This document shows, piece by piece, positions 61,584 through 64,000 of a stretch of 64,000 bases of DNA. Numbering within the stretch: the first letter of the stretch is position 1; each line of letters starts with the position of its first letter. Below the pieces are notes generated by a model. That model did no database searches. It worked only from the letters and a program-made list of their open reading frames with translations, and was not told the DNA's origin. Position numbers and translations under genes: made by a program. This DNA is from Cafeteria roenbergensis (taxonomy: Eukaryota; Sar; Bigyra; Bicosoecida; Cafeteriaceae), in NCBI GenBank assembly GCA_008330645.1, contig VLTN01000023.1, forward strand, positions 124,001-188,000, in the 5' to 3' direction.

Positions 61584-64000
61584 TCACCCCACACCCCACC
61601 CCTCGATCCCCGAGAGCCCAAGCGACGATCGCCTGCTCTGCGACCCCCCCTGAGAGCGCGGCGGCTGCGAGAGGGCCGGCCCAGTCCGGAGCCGCCCGGC
61701 CGTGCGGGGCCGGGAACCAGCCGCGCGCCTGGCCGGGGCTGCATCTGCGGCCTTGCCAGCCCCACCCAGGCCCCAGGCCGATCGCGGCTTGTGCCCGTCC
61801 ATCCGTCCGGCTGGCCCGACGCTGGACCGCCTGGCCGGCTCTGCCGACGGCGCGGGCTGCGAGGCAACGCCTGCGCCGGCCCTGGGAAGCGGCACGGCCT
61901 TGCCCCGGGAGGAGGCACTTGCGGGACGAGGCGGCCTCGTGCGGGGAGGGGGGCTGGGCGTGGGGTGGGCTGACAGGCGCGGTTGCGCGAGCTCGATGGT
62001 CTCAGCGTCGCTTGAGGCGACGCTGGAGGCAGCACCCCTAGACGGCGCGAAGCCGGTCGGCAGAGCCAAGGCCGGGCCGGCGTGCCACTGGTCCGCTTGC
62101 CTGCTTCCCATGAGGGCGGCGGCAGCAAAGTCTGGGACCACGTTGGACACGCGCAGGCCACCGGCCGACTCCGGCCTCGTCCGCTGAAGGCGCGACGTGG
62201 AGATGGCGCCTCGGTCGCGAGCGGACGTGTTCACGGCAAGCTCTGGCCGGGACCGCCTCGCTCCCTTGGCAAGCTCACCGCCCCGCTGCGCGTCGCTGGA
62301 GCCGCTGCCCCCCAAGCCTGGCCCGAGCCGCGCAGCGTCGCCAAGGTTGAGAGGCGAGAGCAACCGTCGCGGGCCAAGGGCGAGTTGCTCCGTCGATGGG
62401 CCGGTGCCGCCGTGCTGGGGTGCGGCCGCAGCGGCGGCGGCGGCCTCGGAGGCGGCCTTGGAGGCAGCCTCCCGCATTTCCCGGGCTGCGGCTGTGACGC
62501 GCGCGAGCTCCTCAGCTGACGCAGGTGCCATGTGGCTCGGCCGCTGGGCGAACACTGGCGAGCCGGCCCTGCCACCGCCTCGGGCGACGGCCGTGCCGAC
62601 CATCAAGCCCGCCGCGCCGGCGCGCGCAATGGCGGCCGCCGAAGCAGCAGCGGCAGCCTCCACCTCGTTTCCCCTGGGCTCCGAGGCCCCCGCCCCGCCC
62701 CCACGGGCCCGAGCGGCCGCCTGCGACGCTGACGCGGGGCGACGACCTGCCAAGCGCCCCGGAGCGCGCTTGCCTCCCAGCTCAAGCCGCCTGCTGGCGC
62801 GCTCATGGCCGGCCCCTCCGCCGGCACTCCGCGCAGCGAACCCGCCATCCGCGTCCGCGGCAGTGTCGCTCGGGCCTGTGCTGACGGTGACGAGCGCCGG
62901 CAGATCTCCCGCCCCGGAGGCGGACGTCACGATGGGCTCCGTCACGGTGGCCAGCCTCAGCGGGATGGTGGACACTGCGCCCGGGCCCTTCCGAGCCGAG
63001 GACGCGGTGGCAGACAGGGGGCGAGACGCCGAGGCGGAGGCTGGCCGCCGGGCCGAGGCGGAGGCCGGCCGCCGGGCTGAGGCGGAGGCTGGCCTCTTCA
63101 AGCCGGCCAAAGGCTGTCCGCCTCCGGGGCCTGAGCCCGCGCCCGCGCCGGGCTGCGAGCTGCCGGTACCGTCAGCCGCCGCTGCTCCACCGTAGGGCCT
63201 GTGTGACGGGCCGGCGCGCGGCTTGGCCTCCCGCGGCTCGGATCGACCGGTTGCGGCTGCGGCTGCGGCTGCGGGCTCCGTCGCCGCAGTCGTGCCCCTG
63301 CCCGCACGCCCTGCCTCCGGCGCGTGGGGGTGCGGCGGCGGCGGCGGTGGCGGGCTGAGCCCCGAGCCCCTGCCTGCGCCGCCGCCGCGGTGCAGCTGCG
63401 GCTTCTCGGTCAGCTGCTGCCACGCAAGCCCGGCGGCAGCGCCTTCGTTCTCTGCCAGGCCAGCCACGACGCGACTGAGACCAGGGCTCTCTGCCGCGGC
63501 TGCCAGCGCGGCGTCCGCTACGCTGGGCGCCCTGGCGCGTCTCGCGGCGAGCCGGGTTCCCGGCGACTTGGGCTGCAGCTGCGCTTGAGCGCATTGCTGT
63601 TTTTGCGGCGGGGGCGTCTGACCTTGCTGGCTGTGGCGAGTCCGCGCTGTCTCTTCCCTGGGCGATGCGTCGCTCGGCCTCTGGCGGCTGCTCGGGCGCG
63701 CACGGTCCGAAGCAGCCCCGCGCTCGCTCGGGCTCTGCGCGCAGAATGCCGCGGCGGTCGCGCTTGCGGTCGGACCCCCAGAGCGCCGCTGCCCCGACTC
63801 GCTTGTCCTCTCAGAGGAGCCGTCCGCGCCGACGTCCTCGTCGCTCTCCGCCAAGGTTTCGCCTGCAGGATGTCCTGCGGCAGACCCCGCTGCGGCCGGG
63901 CTGTCAGCCCTGGCCGTATCGCTGCGATGCCGGTGGGGGTGCTGACTCGCCGCCAGCGCTGTTGCGCCGGCGCGCCCCGCCTCGCGCCCGCCGCCTTGGC
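61584..64000 (-). CDS. Partial disordered protein with RPxSA motifs, right window edge
   Basis: On the minus strand the frame is open from the right edge to the stop at 61584, more than 800 residues, with no ATG near the edge, so the 5' end lies outside the window. The protein is Ser/Ala/Pro/Arg-rich and largely disordered. Recurring short motifs: three tandem RPASASAR-type units plus RPLSATAS, then RRPASASQ, RTRPESAGG, RPPRPASASS and SRPRTAGR. One more ordered helix lies around PASAEELARVTAAAREMREA. Acidic ESDEDVGADGSS occurs near the edge. RPxSA-type motifs are known from several flagellar microtubule-associated proteins, so a cytoskeletal role is a weak inference. The opposite strand also has open frames (up to 332 residues), but none as long. 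Confidence 0.55.
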   Translation of the reverse strand, partial: QGGGREAGRAGATALAASQHPHRHRSDTARADSPAAAGSAAGHPAGETLAESDEDVGADGSSERTSESGQRRSGGPTASATAAAFCAQSPSERGAASDRARPSSRQRPSDASPREETARTRHSQQGQTPPPQKQQCAQAQLQPKSPGTRLAARRARAPSVADAALAAAAESPGLSRVVAGLAENEGAAAGLAWQQLTEKPQLHRGGGAGRGSGLSPPPPPPPHPHAPEAGRAGRGTTAATEPAAAAAAATGRSEPREAKPRAGPSHRPYGGAAAADGTGSSQPGAGAGSGPGGGQPLAGLKRPASASARRPASASARRPASASASRPLSATASSARKGPGAVSTIPLRLATVTEPIVTSASGAGDLPALVTVSTGPSDTAADADGGFAARSAGGGAGHERASRRLELGGKRAPGRLAGRRPASASQAAARARGGGAGASEPRGNEVEAAAAASAAAIARAGAAGLMVGTAVARGGGRAGSPVFAQRPSHMAPASAEELARVTAAAREMREAASKAASEAAAAAAAAPQHGGTGPSTEQLALGPRRLLSPLNLGDAARLGPGLGGSGSSDAQRGGELAKGARRSRPELAVNTSARDRGAISTSRLQRTRPESAGGLRVSNVVPDFAAAALMGSRQADQWHAGPALALPTGFAPSRGAASSVASSDAETIELAQPRLSAHPTPSPPPRTRPPRPASASSRGKAVPLPRAGAGVASQPAPSAEPARRSSVGPAGRMDGHKPRSAWGLGGAGKAADAAPARRAAGSRPRTAGRLRTGPALSQPPRSQGGSQSRRSSLGLSGIEGWGVG
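63027..63093 (-). repeat. 24-bp coding repeat (RPASASAR units)
   Basis: Nearly three 24-bp copies of a GCCGAGGCGGAGGCTGGCCG-type unit inside the right-edge gene, coding RRPASASA on the minus strand. Confidence 0.9.

Overview
The window is nuclear DNA of a eukaryote. It has about 30 short spliceosomal introns (50-420 nt), almost all with GTGAG-type donors and GCAG-type acceptors. It also carries a ubiquitin-eL40 fusion, a mitochondrial ribosomal protein and cilium/centrosome genes. GC content looks very high (roughly 65-70%), genes are dense, and third codon positions are nearly all G or C. Ciliary genes (Tctex-1 light chain, PIH1 factor, three-DM10 protein, CEP57-like protein) together with histidine biosynthesis (ATP phosphoribosyltransferase) suggest a free-living flagellated protist. 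A GC-rich heterotroph such as a bicosoecid would fit, but the sequence does not fix the lineage. No chloroplast, viral or transposon gene was recognised.

Layout. 0-12 kb: a minus-strand gene cut by the left edge, a Tctex-1 dynein light chain, a large disordered coiled-coil protein (minus), a CoiA-like PD-(D/E)XK nuclease, a double CW zinc-finger protein and a small helical protein. 12-27 kb: a WD40-like protein with a very long Lys-Ala-Glu repeat tail (minus), RBMX2/Ist3, HisG (minus), mitochondrial MTO1/MnmG, a renalase-like oxidoreductase (minus) and a nuclear-looking unknown (minus). 27-37.5 kb: ubiquitin-eL40, uL23m (minus), a CEP57-like coiled-coil protein and a cyclic-nucleotide-gated-type channel. 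37.7-44 kb: a minus-strand run of a PIH1-domain protein, a GPHR/GPR89 channel and TTC1. 44-64 kb: a COPI-associated-type membrane protein, a large CUB/TSP1 membrane receptor (minus), a Sec23/24-like vWA protein, a DM10 (EFHC1-like) protein, an Ala-rich helical unknown, and a disordered protein with RPxSA motifs cut by the right edge (minus).

How the genes relate. There is no operon-like functional cluster. Themes recur: cilium/centrosome (four or five genes), mitochondrial translation (MTO1, uL23m), secretory/endomembrane biology (GPHR, COPI-associated protein, vWA/Sec23-like protein, receptor) and nuclear RNA/chromatin (RBMX2, CW protein). The least expected items are the CoiA-like nuclease, otherwise a bacterial competence-associated family; the CUB/TSP1 receptor whose cytosolic tail ends in a domain resembling a beta-adaptin appendage platform; and a CNG-type channel with a non-canonical pore motif. 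All exon joins were made by eye from splice consensus and reading-frame continuity. They are strongest where the joined protein restores a known family.
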